From Labyrinthula sp. Ha (lineage: Eukaryota; Sar; Bigyra; Labyrinthulida; Labyrinthulaceae), in NCBI GenBank assembly GCA_015227615.1, contig JAALGZ010000044.1, positions 186,001 to 250,000 of the forward strand: DNA of 64,000 nt, given 5' to 3'. Position 1 is the stretch's first letter. The number at the start of each line of letters is the position of its first letter. Below the pieces are notes generated by a model. The model searched no databases and was not told the DNA's origin. It saw nothing but the letters and a program-made list of their open reading frames with translations. The translations under genes and the position numbers were made by a program. Shown in pieces: positions 25,201 to 38,789 of this stretch.

Positions 25201-26784
25201 TCAGCTCGCCTTTCTGGGGAAACGTTTAGTAAACTTTACTTGGAAGATTCTTATCTTATTGCTATAGTTAGCGGGAAGAGAGGGGAAAATATTCATTGAG
25301 GTTTTCGGTATTGCCAAACCAGAATTTATTAAAAATATAGTTTTTATAAAAACCTCAAAAGTATTTCATATGATTTTAACTTGAGAAGAAATGAGGTGAG
25401 TAAAACCGGAATTCTGAATAAGAGCTTGTAGGCTGTTCATGTTTGTACCAAACCAATGGCAATTATTTTATAATATTTAAAGTAATTGGTTGATTTTTTT
25501 ATGTTTTCTGAAACAGACTTAAAATGAATACCATAAAGTTGTGATAAATAATACTACTAAGAGTTGTTTATATTGTAAGAAAAAATAAACATTAATATTT
25601 TAGATAACATGTACTCAAGCTCACTCAATACCTCAAAGAATTAAACATAAGAGATATTCGAACTCAATTAGTTAAATTGGTAGCTATATAAGTTTATTCA
25701 GTTGCTAGGTAGAGTTTTATACTACCTGAGTGAGAAGGTGGTAAAATCTTACTGCGCTCTGTCCTCCTGTTTAAAGTTTTGTAAAACATATGTTAATCAT
25801 CTTTAGGTGTTCAAGCAAAAAATTTTTTTTTTTATTCATTCTCTTTTTCTTAATTATTAATTATACCTACTCCTAACTTAGAAAACTTGGTAACCGTAAT
25901 TATGGAAATATATTTTAACCATTCATAACTTCCTCTGAACAAATATTTTGATGTATATTCTCTTTATTATATCTATTTCCTTTTTACTTTGTCTCTAACT
26001 CTCTCTAAGAGTATTCACACCTTTTGGACTTCACTAAGAATGCTTATTTATTTGAAAAACCTTTTCATGACTTGAAAAAGCCTATATTGTTCAATCCAGG
26101 TTCTTGTACAATACAGGATGAATATTACTGTAGTCATAATTAAATGAACAAGAAGAAAATTAAATATAACTCAATTGAGAAATATTATCATCCATTTGAA
26201 TGCTGAACGAGTCAACTAAAAGTTTGTATATATACATACAGTGTTTCCACAATCAATACAAAAGTGTAACTGGAACTTAAAAGATATAAAGATATAATCA
26301 ACCTAAAAGGTTCAAAAACCTTAAATTGAAGCTAATTATTCAAATGTTAATTCCATATTAGAATCTTTTGAGTACATATGTACTTATTAAAAGATAACAG
26401 AGATAGAGAGTGATCTTTCTTGTTAATTGAGTGTAAAGCTATTATTCATGAACTCATTTTCACTATACAAATGACCCAGTAAACCTGATAACTGGTTTTA
26501 CATGGGGATTAAACAAGAACTAGATTATTTCCCTTCGTAGTGAGGAAGTTTAATCATACAAGAACTTACCCTTATTAAACTACAAGAAAGTGACTTAAAA
26601 CATAGAACCTATATAGACTTTTCGAATCTACAACCCATCCTTGGGGAGTCTCTGGATGCGTTCAAGTGCCCCAAATAAAAAAAAAGGGACTATTTGGTGC
26701 ACAAGAACAAAGAAATAGAGGTTTTTTTTTTAACAACACGTAAGCTTTATACGCTTTTTTTAAGTATTAAGAGTTGTTATTTAT
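22231..26784. other. Gene-poor stretch with possible transposon debris
   Basis: No intact gene. A short frame near 22826-22880 reads RYDGRKKHVVLVNDGIKAL and could be MULE debris, but this is weak. The frames at 23477-23802 overlap each other in different phases and match nothing I know. The final 1 kb is strongly AT-rich. Confidence 0.45.
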
Positions 26785-27884
26785 TTAAGGTGCTAAAGGA
26801 AAACCTTCATATTCATGAAAATTATTCATAACAATTTCTTGTTCTCTAGGTAATTTTACACCCATTTCATGTCTATCTAAAGATAATTCAAATGCTTTAA
26901 TAGGTTCATAAGTTGCAACTGTTGAGTTTGGATTTGGTTTTACATAGTTTAAAATACTATCACCAATTAAACTTCTTGGTCTATATGAATATTTTACAAG
27001 TGTTTCATCTAATCTTGCAAAAACATGAACAGCAACTAATTTAACAACAATATCTTCTAAAGTTCTTGTTGATATCATAACAAAATATGAAACAACAAAT
27101 AATAATATATTTAATATAATATCAGGAAAACCTAAATATATTAAAGCCCAAATTAAACGAAGTCCTTTCATATTTTTACTTGATAAACTATTCCATAAAC
27201 CATATACTTCAGATATTATACTTATATTACCAAAAGTTCCAAGATATGGATTATGAAAAATACTTGAACTTTTACCAGTTCCTGAATATTGTCCATTAGA
27301 TATAGGAATTTTTACATCTTTTTCTAAATATGATATTATCATAATAGTTGTTTGTCTAAGACTACGTAAAAATAATGGAAATAACATAACCATACTCAAA
27401 ATAACCATACAAGACTTAAAATAACAATATAAGCCACCTTGATCTGAATATACATCTGTTACATTATCTATTAAAACAATAGATCTATCGCTATCAATAT
27501 CACAAATAAAAGGAAGTGCTGTAATATAAACATCTTCTCCTCTTTCAATACGAATAGCATCACGTTTTAAATGAGTAAAAATAACACAGATTCCACAAAA
27601 GATCTATAAAATAAAATAAACAAGTATATATACACAAGTCATTAACTGTTTGAAACGTATACGAGCATAATCTATTTCATAATTTTCTTCTTTTGTAGCT
27701 AACCTAGAATTTTTAGGTGCTGGTTGGTTCATCATACCACAAAAAAAACCATTGTATTCCTTTGTTTTTTCTTTTTTTATATCTCCTGCTGAACATTGAC
27801 AGAATAGAAAAAGTTACGTTGTTGAAGAATAGGTAAACCTTCTTCTCCATTGTTAGGAATAACTTGTCCTCTTCCAACATTCAT
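26785..27884 (-). CDS. Multi-spanning membrane protein, function unknown
   Basis: Three exons (27884-27818, 27788-27634, 27603-26785) with introns of 29 and 30 nt give 346 residues. I do not recognise the family. Hydrophobic segments at about 70-86, 136-154 and 223-252 suggest three membrane spans, with a possible fourth reaching 165. Between the first two is a region with GEDVYITALPFICDIDSD that is probably lumenal or extracellular. The C-terminal 90 residues are polar and end EYEGFPLAP. The exon structure is supported by frame: each join removes stop codons and the small N-terminal exons otherwise have no start. Intron 1 has two acceptors in tandem (cagcag), so products differing by one residue are possible. 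The leader before the ATG is A-rich. Not an obvious transporter or enzyme; no catalytic motif seen. Confidence 0.75.
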
Positions 27885-29169
27885 TTTTACTTGTATTCTT
27901 CGGTTCTCACAGGTTTTTATTTCAGTGTTTTGTTTGTTTTGGTCTGATTAAATACGTATTATTTAAACAAGTCTCATTTTTTCATATGTCAAAATCAAAC
28001 AGACAAAAAATATAATGCTGGCATTGAAAACTATATAACGGTAGTATAACGTAAGACATATTTATTATATTTTAAGAAAAGAGATTTAAAGGAAAAAATA
28101 CCCTTGGATATATATTTTGAGAACTTTAAAGTAGATAATTCAAAAGTCAAAAACTTATTTTAACCATGAGTACTTTTGAATTTACTAATGGAAAAAATGC
28201 CAAAAGAATAGAGAAATATTGAAAAAGTTGTGCATGAATAAAACATAAAATAACATGTGCTTAAAGAACGAAGTTTGCTCTTGATATAAATATAGATATT
28301 TAATATATTCAAGCAAACCAGAGAAATAAACATTTCGACAGGATCAAAACTTCCTTTTCTGTTTATTAAAACGAGTATGAAAAGCGAATATCATTTTCAG
28401 TTGCATTTAGTATTTGTTTTTTAAGAACAACACATGAATTATTTCAATGCATTATAATTCTAATGTTTTTTTCCTGTTTTTAGAATTAATAGTTTATGTT
28501 CTAAATAAAAACAATTAAGAACAGTTTTTTGTACCAAAATTTTAAAATTCTTTCCGTAACATTATTGTTATTATTTTACTGTTCTTTTTAGCCATTAGAG
28601 TTTTTCTGTCTACTTTGTTGAATTGATTTCTATAATTAGACTTAAAATAGTATATATGTATTTAAAAGTGACCGTTGAAACGTAAAATCAACATCAACAA
28701 GATAAGAATTCAATACAATTAACGAGAGATAGATTCGAGAACATGTCTTTGATGATCCCGTGAAAAAAAAAAAATATATATATATATGGAAGAACCTACT
28801 CGAGACTCTTTCGAGATCTCATTAAACACGTTTAATATGACTATTAAAGTATCAAAATTTCTCTATCATAGAATAATTCAGTTTATTATCTGTTAAGAAG
28901 TTAGATTAATTACTTGTGGTCGGAATTTGAATGACAAGCTGTCATGCGATTTACAATACTGAATAGCGTAATTTCATTGGTTGAACTCTGGAAACAGGAA
29001 TTCAACAGAAAGTGAAAAAAAAAGTAACACTCAAAATGAAATGAGCACTTTGGAGGTTGCAGTAGAAACTAATAACTATCGTATTCTACGACATGACAAG
29101 TGGAGCCGAGAATTGGATATAGATGCTTCGTTCGAGGCAAGATATGAATTCACATAATTGATGCACTGA
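27885..29169. other. AT-rich intergenic stretch
   Basis: Non-coding. The right-hand 300 bases next to the membrane-protein start include accaaaacaaacaaaac read on the minus strand, the CAAA-type leader. A poly-A run followed by a TA dinucleotide run lies at about 28760-28788. Nothing else stands out. Confidence 0.5.
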
Positions 29170-29706
29170 TTAAACTTGAGTTGGATCTAGAGGATATTTC
29201 CTACGTTTAATCACACCTTGACCTGTTTGTTCTTCCGAAGCAATTTTTCTTTTTAATCCTCTAAAATGATTTTTTAACTCGTCCTTGAACTCAGGAATAA
29301 AATGAACTTTGTGTTGACGGTAAAGACTGTAAAGAGCAGAACGGTGACTTGAGTAACTAGAAAAACTAAAAATGCTCCCATCACTTCTTTTCTTAGTTAC
29401 AATCCACGACATGAAGGTTTCTACATCGAGATCATCAAATTTCAAGGATGGTAAATTCGGAAAAATTTTACCTGTTTTCCTAATGAGTTTTGAACTCATT
29501 GGCGCTTCAGCATCACTTCCTTCCTTCAACTTCTTAAGAAAATCTTCAGCCAAAACATTGGGTTTGTTTCTTACGCACCAAGCTAGAGATTGAGTGTAGG
29601 AACCCTCGTGCGAGCTCTGAAACTTTTTAGCAATCGTGTTTTCTCTGCTTTCAGAAACATGTTGTGAAATCTCTGCCCAATCCTCTTCATTCAATCGATC
29701 GTCCAT
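29170..29706 (-). pseudogene. Tyrosine recombinase (Crypton-like) N-terminal fragment
   Basis: From the ATG at 29706 the frame encodes 178 residues, MDDRLNEEDWAEISQ to KRRKYPLDPTQV. The part SFSSYSSHRSALYSLYRQH followed by KNHFRGLKRKIASEE is typical of the core-binding (SAM-like) domain of tyrosine recombinase proteins that I recall as abundant in stramenopile and haptophyte genomes, where it is followed by a PL..... linker and the R..HxxR..Y catalytic domain. Here the frame ends right at that linker, and I see no catalytic domain downstream on either frame for several hundred bases. It is therefore a truncated copy. A pyrimidine-rich acceptor-like tract lies just upstream of the ATG, so an upstream exon is possible. 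The family call is from memory of the pattern, not from a search. Confidence 0.6.
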
Positions 29707-29819
29707 TTTTCTCCGAACTAAAAAAATTAGGTAGGAAACAGGTTCTAGCAACAATTTAGATGTTAGGTGAAACATAAAATTGCTTTTCCCTAACACAAAC
29801 AAGGAAAGCAACAAAGTTT

Positions 29820-32800
29820 ATCCCATTGTTTTCTCTTCTTTTGCACGCATTTTAGGCAAATAGTAAAATCGCGTATCGTCAAAAAATACAGAAGATATCA
29901 CAAGGTTAAATACAAAAAAGCAGCTTTAAAAGAGCTTTCCAACAAGCCAAAAACCGGTAGAAAAGAAGAAATATTCGTCGAGTTTTACCTATTTCTTTTT
30001 TCTTAGCTATCTTTGTTTGATTTGTGCTTGTATTCAGCAAAGTAGAATTGTATGGTAATTCCCCACTATCATTTTATCCAGTGTTCTCTTCTACAAAGCT
30101 TGGCAAGACCAGAAGGCCTTTTCATTGGCTCTTTAAAAAAAGTATTACTGCGGTCATACGAATTCCGGTTAAAAATGGCTTAATTCTTACCTAGGGAAAT
30201 TCTAGCACGAAATTTTGAAAAAAATTATGACTTTTCGGAATTCGCATAACCTTCTGTTATGCAAAAAACACCAATATTGGGTAATTTTGTCATACTTTTT
30301 CCGGTTAATTAGTATTAATTAAAGATAGATATTTTGATATAATTTTAGGGAATTTAAATAGTTTTGACTAAAACAAAGTATAACAATATATCATTTATAG
30401 ATATATTCTCAGGTCTCAGTATTAAGATCAAATCTTAGAATACACTCTTTATAAAACTAAATTGGTTTACAATATACCCAAGGTTTCTTAAACACGACAA
30501 AATCCTACTAGAGTTCTGAACCCTTTCACCTTTTATCACCTTCTGGCCTTGACTGCTACCTAACACAATAGCACCGAATAGGTTTTCTACCAATGGAAAA
30601 CACAACGCCTTACTTTAGCTGCAAAAAATGAGACAAAAAGAAAAATAATTAGACCAATTCGCTTTTTCACAGATAGATCTAAGTCCTAAGTTTAATCGAT
30701 CTATCTAGGGACTGCTGCCAGCTACTAACCTTATCATCCTGCCTCACACAAAGCATAAAACGACCTCAGATCACCTGGCAATATTAGAGGGGCGATGAAA
30801 CTATATAACACAAATTCTCATCGATGAAATCTGCCAATATCATCCAAATTATCTTCGCAGGAAGAGAGTTCAGATAAAGCAACTTGCCTCCCATAACATA
30901 GATGTTATAAGTACATTGTTTCTCAAAGAGCACGCTGATATCAGTGTACTCAGTCAAATTGATTACTGTGTTCCTTCAATATCGTTTTGCCTATTCGTTG
31001 TTTATCAAGGCAAGATATCCCTACAACTTACGTTCCTTTCTTTACATAGACTAAGAATAATTTATGGGGAATTCTTGGTGCTCAAATAAAAAAAACTGGA
31101 GTTATGATTCCTTTGGAAGAACCGTGTTCGTATAATTATCACTAGAGCTAAGTCCTTCCAATCCATTAAAACTGCATTCAGGAAGTTTAGAACATACTAA
31201 CGGAAAACAAACGATTTCCTACTCTCGTAGCTTTATATTTTCTTCTAAGACACTAGAACAGAAAATTCAGGACGGCTATTGACATGCGCATAGCTCCTGT
31301 CATATTGTCTTTGCTCTTGCAGGTTGGAAACTTGCTTTTGACTCTTTACTATGATACTTGGTAAAAGGGGCTTCTCATTCACATACCTTGCTCTTAAACA
31401 GGTCTATATCAAACGTTTGTAACTAAGGTTATTTCACTAGAACTATGGTATTCTATTTTTAATTTTCTAAATCTTATTAAACACTTTGTTTTTACCTATT
31501 TTACCTTTCATTTGATTCCTAAGTGAACTCCAAAAGTTTTCTGTTCCTATCATGTGGCGAATGGATCAAAAATAACTTCACATCTTACATGGAACCGTGA
31601 AGTCAACTGTTATTTCCTAATTTTTACCCGACAACATGGATAAGAACTTCTAGCTGTGGATTATCTAAAGGGATCCGTATTTGCAGTACTAGTATTTTGT
31701 TTAAACACCTTTAATATCTTGGTCATGAAAATTTTCAAAATAGAAAAAATTAGTTACCATATTATTTAGAAGGCCAAATTGCTCAGAATACTTCTCAGAC
31801 GTACTTATCTATGGCTAAAATATACCAACAAAGATACTATTATACTTAAAAACAAAAAAAATATTACTGGAGCTTATTACTTATACTATTTTGGATCAGT
31901 TTTTTCTCCAAAATACCAATACATGACTGTTCATGCATTGGGAAAACTAAATATGTATTCCCAAGACGGTGCTTACCTGAAGTATATGTATTCGTCTATG
32001 AGAGTAGGAATAGTTGCGAAAACAGTTTGTACTATAGTTAATCTTATTCAAAATCCAGATAAATAATTCCTAGTTGGAAAATTTTCCTTGACGTTTCCCC
32101 ATATGATATCGAAAGCCGGTTCCATTTTATCTAACATTAATAACGCTTCTTGGGGATCAAGCAGCAAGAAACCAATTCATTGGTCGGATATTCATAGCAT
32201 TGTCAATTTTTTCATAAGGGTCAATACCGATCTATTAAAGATCCAATATTTTCTCTCTGTATCTTGGAATTCAAGTTGAGGAATATATTCCATCCTAACG
32301 GGCTCATACCGTTAGGCTTAGGTATATGTAATCTGCAAGCAAATACGTTGAGATATAAGAACTATATATTTCTTCTTTCGAAAAGCACCATTATACCAAC
32401 TTCTAATATTTATTTGAAATATTTCATGGACAAATAAGAAGACTGAGAAGCAAGTAAAAAATTTTATGGAAGGTTTTGTATGTATTTCGCAAGGTAGAGA
32501 ATAGGAAAGCTATAAAGCATCTGTCTCTATCTAAGTAAAGATTTTTCCCTTGATCCAGTTTGCAAAGCTCTTATATATGATATGTGATAATCCTTGTTTG
32601 CAAAGATGGCATTCAGAAGATATAACGAATCATCTGATGCATTTCTTTTTGAAAAACAAATGGAAAGGGAATCCAAGATCGGAGTTTCTTGTTCTATTCA
32701 CTAAATTTTATGTTTTATAAGAGTTACCAAGAAGCAAATAATTCTTGTTTAAACTCTGAATAGCAACAGTAATATTTGAGGTTTTGGTCCATTTGAAATG

Positions 32801-35800
32801 GTTCCGATTTTTTTACGATTTTCAATTTATTCTTAGTAACAATATGGATCATATGTTCAGGGATTATTCGGGTATAAATTGAATCAAAACCATATAACGT
32901 TCCTTTCAGGTGCTTGTCTACGGGTCGAAATATATATAAGCATACTTAGTCATTTGACGCAAAGTCATATAATCCTTTTCATTTTTTACTTTCAATGATG
33001 ATCAATAATCAAAATAAAACTCAGGAATTAACAGGGTCAACCAACTAGAAAAATCGGTTTAACAGCTAATCAATTAGTTATGAATTACTAAAAACTGGGG
33101 CCTACTTAAAAAATACGATGTCATAGTATACGACCTTGTCACAGACATATTGCTGGCAAAATAGATACATTTCCAAGGACAGTCTGAAATTTGGTGAACT
33201 TTTTTTCTAAAATTTTTGAATGGATTCCAGCACCTTTTCATAAGAACTGAAGTATAAATGTAGTAAAGAACCGAAGTCTAGAGACTTCAAATGAATCACG
33301 AATGATGAGGTGTTTTGCGAGTCAGAATCCTGCATGTAGGTTATATCAATGTTCATTTCATGTTAATAGCTTCTTAGCCAGAGTAACAAGGTTAGTAATA
33401 TTATTTTACTTAAAGAAGTTCAAGGATAATCTGGGATCTTAGTTATATTAGCTGAATAAGGTTCAATATATTTTTGTTAAAACGCGACAAGTGTTCCTTC
33501 ATTTATAATTTTAATATTTATCGTACTCATTTTCAAAGTACTTTTATAAACTCCATTCCTTTTATTTTAGATTCAATATGGAGGTGAATTTTTGAATACT
33601 ATATACCAAAAATACCCCCCGCCGATATTTGTGAAATCAATGGGACAAATCGGCTATGGGTTCATATTTTTCACTTTGATTATGAAGGCTCTTGAAGACA
33701 CTAAAAAAATAAGGTTTAACAAAAACAGTACCTCGACAAGTCTTAGAATAATAAGTCTAAGTCATTCTCCATATTAGTAAAGTTAATTTGACTTGAATAC
33801 AGAGAGTAAAGTTTATTCTGTTCACCCTATCCGTCTTTGTAATAGTTGAAATCGGAGAAACTCTGACCCATGGCAATTTTATTATACATTGTAGCTTTAT
33901 GTCTGAATCAAATACCCGTAGAAGAAACATTACCAGAATATGAACTTTATCTGTTTTATTCTTGTTTTTGCTTACTTGGGTTAATTATATTCGACATAAA
34001 GAATATTTTTCTCAACTTCTACGGAACTACTTGTATTTAACTTAGTATAAATATGAAAAAATAAACGAACACTGTATGCACAAGTTGCTACTAATATGAG
34101 CCACTATAACTGGCAAAACACACACAAATAATTTTGTTACACCCTTGGGTTTCAGATGAAAATAGAAATTCCTGCTAAAATGTTGTGGTTAATGATTATG
34201 TTAAAAGTGTTGAAAGCCACTAGAACCTACCTAGGAAAATATCAGATTGGATTTTTTTGAGTACCTGCATCTTCTAGATATCTATTTTGATATATATATA
34301 TATGACGAAGACTATTTCAACATGGCAAGCGAATAACCAATCTCTAACGATCAACTAATATGTAGGATAATGGGGGATCAAGAACACCTCATATAAATAA
34401 TTTCTTGCAATATAATGTATTAGTATTGAGATGGAAAAATTTGTCATGGTTTCTTGATGTTTACTCCTAACAAACTAGCAATATTGATTGCATCATTGAC
34501 AAATCTAGCAAGAAATTTCATTTAGTTTTTATGGTTTAGCATAGACCTTTATGTTCCATGTCTGAAGCGTAATTTGTTAACTAAATTAATCAGCTGAACA
34601 TAGCCTAAGTAGCAGTGCAGTTCTTAACCCTTATGATATTACTAATACGTTGCTGCCAGGATTTTCAGCATTTTTAAGTTATTCAAAGACACTTTAAATG
34701 ATTGATCCACCGTTTATCCTAATAGCATCAAAAACATATGCTTCTTCTGTCCTTTTATCGCTTAGAATTAGGGCAAATATTAAAAAAAGCATAGTATAAA
34801 TTCTCATTAGACTTCTGGGTTTAACGAAGGTTTCTATCGTTGGCTATGAATACGTGCTACACCGTTGAGCTACTGACATTGTTCATTTCTTTCTTATGAT
34901 ATTGTATTAAAAAAGATACAACTAGAACCTTCCAAGAGCGGGCTTAACCATGGATGTATAGCTATAGTAACTTAATAATGTTTGCCAGATGAATTTATTG
35001 ACACACTGCAGTTTACTCTTGATTTGCCTACTAAGATGGTATATATAAGGTTTATCAACGGATATCTTGGTCTGGTTGAATACCAAAACTTTAGAATGTT
35101 CCTCCTAATCAAGTTTTCTGCACATAATATAACATAAATTTTTTCGATTATTTATACTATTAATTACGAAGCTTGGTAAGGTGATGGGACTTTAATATTT
35201 TTGGTTTCATTTTCCAGTATAAATCCATTGAAGAGACCATTTGGAAATTTATGAGGAGCTCTTTATAAGGTAAAGTTAATCTTTTCCATTTATACATCAC
35301 AACAAAATCAATTCATACACTATTGTTTCAATAAACCTATAATATAGGTACTAATGTAATATACAGCAAAAATTCTTAATATTAAAATGACTTTAAAATT
35401 CGATTGTCGTATGATGGTTTGATCTAAGTTTAATTCTATATTATCTTTTTCCATAATTGTGATGAGACTATCTATTAAAATGACTTTAGATTATAATCCA
35501 TGTTAATATATACTATTAAAGACTGATAAGTTAAAATTAATACATCTTTTCTAGGATATAGTCGTTTGCTTGACAATGATAATAAAATTAATGAACACGT
35601 TACAGTCAGATCCAGAAAACGCAAAAGATGGTATTTCGATTAAGAGTGCCAATTGAAACACAGCAAATTAAGCTAAAACTAGGTACGATCGAATTGGTAT
35701 TAAAAAGTGTTAACCCTGCGCGAGTTTAAGTTTCGTCAAAAAGTTTGATCATTAATGCAAAGATGTGCATCAAGGATGGTGGAAAATATGAGCCTTCTAA

Positions 35801-38789
35801 TTTCTGCAATTTCTTGTCTTCATATCTTTACAGCAAATATCTTCTCTCCGAACAGAAGTGCTTCCTTAACTGTATATCCTTAACATTTATTATTAGTTTT
35901 ATGATGCTTACCAAAAAGATGTCGATTCCTTTCTCTAAACCAACTACTATTAAGCATTATTTCTCATAAAGGGGTTTGATTCGGTGCACCCTTTTATTAT
36001 GATAACTCTCAGAATGTTTGCCTTTTTGTAACCTGATATTAATGAAACTATGGTCTATTCAATTAGTCTTCTATCAATTTTTGTAGCTGCGGTAAATATA
36101 TTATTCAGGAATATAAGAAAGTAATAACGTGAATGAGGACATATCTATCTTGTTAACTCTTGAGTTGATTGAGCTAATTTGATGATCTTGTATCATCTCA
36201 ATAGAAAATAACATACGAACAGTAAAATCACCTTTCAAGGAAAATTCAGCACCTCTGAAACGGTTGAATTTCGATATCTCTAGTATCAGTTAGCCCATCT
36301 CCAAACATTTCTTTCAATTTACTTAACAGATACCATGGTCAATATAAGAATAAAAATGGTACACACGATTGAAATTTTTTCTGCAGCAAAAAGTACAATT
36401 ACCTGCGAATAATATTAGGTAGTTTTTTTAGTTTTATATTACTCCGTGGGAGCGTACCAAATAAGCAAGAATATCTAAAGTTCACTTTTAATAATGTATA
36501 AGTTTAGCTGTGGATTCCTTCCCTGTTCCCTAACAGTTTCACAACCAATTATATTAAACGAAGTTTTTGAAACGACAAATCACAGTTTTTACATACTGGA
36601 ACGTGATGAAACATATATGCAGATATTTTGAAGCTGGTTTAACTTAGATGTATTATTGCTAATGAGATGTTCATCGACCACTCATCCTAATAGCAATAAT
36701 TAAAATTACAAAAGAGTATAAAAAACATTATATTTATTCATATACAGCGAATTCTTTGCATTCTAAATGAATTTTTTGAAATCGAATCCTGGCAGTCAAA
36801 AGCAGAAGATATTAGAGAAGGAAAGTAGACATAGTAATTCAACTTACTATATATATGCTCATACAGTCGACCAGTTAGACTTAAAGGTTGAAACCTTTGA
36901 TTCTTAAGGGGTAAAAAAATAAGAAGTCTGAAGGAGTTAGAAAAACTGAGGGCAATCACAGCTGAGTTAATAAGAAGATCATATACTGGGTGTTTACAAG
37001 ATAAATTTGTAAATGCTTGAATAATTCTGCGAGTTATGATATCAGTGCCATTCCATAAAAACTTCAGGCAACAATAGTTTTTTGAAGAAAGTTGTTCTTA
37101 CTGGTCGCTTCACAAAACGATTTGAATGGTCTTATGATTTCTACACCTTCCTAAACGTTACCAGTACCTAGATAAACAAAATGGACAGTATTTCTTGTTG
37201 AAGAACCGAGAATCTTCAACTTCAAATACACTCCGAGCAAATTTTGAAAATTTATGGATCCTCAAAACTAAGTCACCGAACTCAAATTTCCTTTTGGCTG
37301 GTCGATGTAAGATCTGAAGAGCACCTTATAAATTTCTTAATATAATTCCTCTGCTGAGTTTTAGATGAGTTTCAAGGTGCATATCTAACTCAGAAGTCCT
37401 CAATGAATATCCAGCCTCTCATTCATTCCTCCACCAATGTGGTATCAGGATTTACGCATGCTCATTTAATCCCCACAAATTTTCTCAGAAGTCATAATGA
37501 GTTCTCAATGAATACTTACTCTTTATCTCTAATTTCCCCGTAATAATAGGAAAATCTTGGCAGATTTACTGCTACTGAGTTTCCATAAATGATACTTAAA
37601 TCGGAACTTAGACTTTGCCAAATGATCGAGTCAAGCTCTGTAATTACAAAGTTGCACTGAATAAACTTTATTGTCTTAAATATTTTGAACAAGGTTCTGG
37701 ATTTAAGATCCTTGAATCTTAGATCCAATTTCCTTGCAGGATAGAATACAGATATCATAAGTTAAACTGCTGCATATACGTTTTGTTTTTCCAACATGTT
37801 CTATTCATAAATGGGAGTATCTGAGTCTAAAAACCATCCAAAAACATGAAAACTACGCTAAAAAAATCATTATTTTGTTTTTACGGGTTGTTTGCAATTG
37901 GAGTCTTGATGTTATCATGACTTCCTTGTTTGTAACATTTGGACAAGAGCACGTTTATCTTAATTTGCTTTTAGATACGTTCACCGTATGAGCCTAAAGA
38001 CTGAATCAACTGGAGTAAAAATAGTATTTATATACCTAGCATCTAGGACAAGAATAGGGAGAATGAATGAACTTCAATACAGCCCTATATGTTAATGTTT
38101 TTTTCTTTCTTTGTAACTCTGTAGTTTTATCACTTAGCGTAACAGCATTTCAGGTGCTACAAAGGCAATCGGAAACTGAAGTTACTCAAGGTAAATGCTG
38201 AGACTCTTCATATTAATCTTAGCAGAGAGCTTTCGCCAGAATGGCTTGAAAAGATGCTAAATGATTGATTTCCAGATGTTCAAACTAAATACTTGAGTAT
38301 ATATTTAACCACGAATTATTATGTGCCTGTCTTTCATCTCTTCGCATCAAAGAAACATTGCCATAATCTGTAAAAGAATGTGGAAATTATAACATAGCCT
38401 TTAATATTGGTTCAAACATTTTTTCTAACTTAAAAATTGAAGTGCACCAGCTTCTCCGTGTTGAGGAAGGTCCTAAAATTTGGTTCTACAAATCACAAAG
38501 TTTGCATTTTAAATGCTGTTGTAGAAAATGGATATCTCTAAAGAAAAGAAACATAGTGTTAATAGAACGTTTGTTTTAAAACTCTGAAGCTTTTTTTTTT
38601 ATACTTCTTAAAGTCTTAACTTAGAAGTTAACTATTAAACTCTATTTTCTTCTCATTATCCAATAAATTTTCACTAGCTTCCGGTTATTCAAAATCTATG
38701 CCTGTATTGGCCAATCTAATTAGTCCCGTCTACGCTTTGAGGTATCGGCTTATCCGTTTAAAAAACATTTGTCTACAAAAACATAAGAA
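29820..38789. other. Nine-kilobase gene desert
   Basis: No gene, RNA gene or clear element could be supported in this stretch. Open frames up to 95 codons (31779-32066) have no motif or neighbouring exon that would extend them. A short TA run lies near 34290. Base composition is close to that of other intergenic DNA here and less AT-rich than the coding genes at 46-54 kb. It could be very old transposon remains that are no longer recognisable by eye. Confidence 0.55.

Noticed and set aside
31779-32066. 95-codon open frame on the plus strand
   Set aside because: Tyr/Lys-rich random-looking product without similarity or splicing partners.
34815-34885. tRNA-like D-arm (tagctcaacggtgtagc on the minus strand)
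   Set aside because: The anticodon and T arms do not pair, and the expected GGTTCRA box is absent.
35600-36000. Possible tRNA or gene near ggggtttgattcggtgcaccc
   Set aside because: No cloverleaf can be drawn and the flanking frame (35745-35969) lacks any motif.
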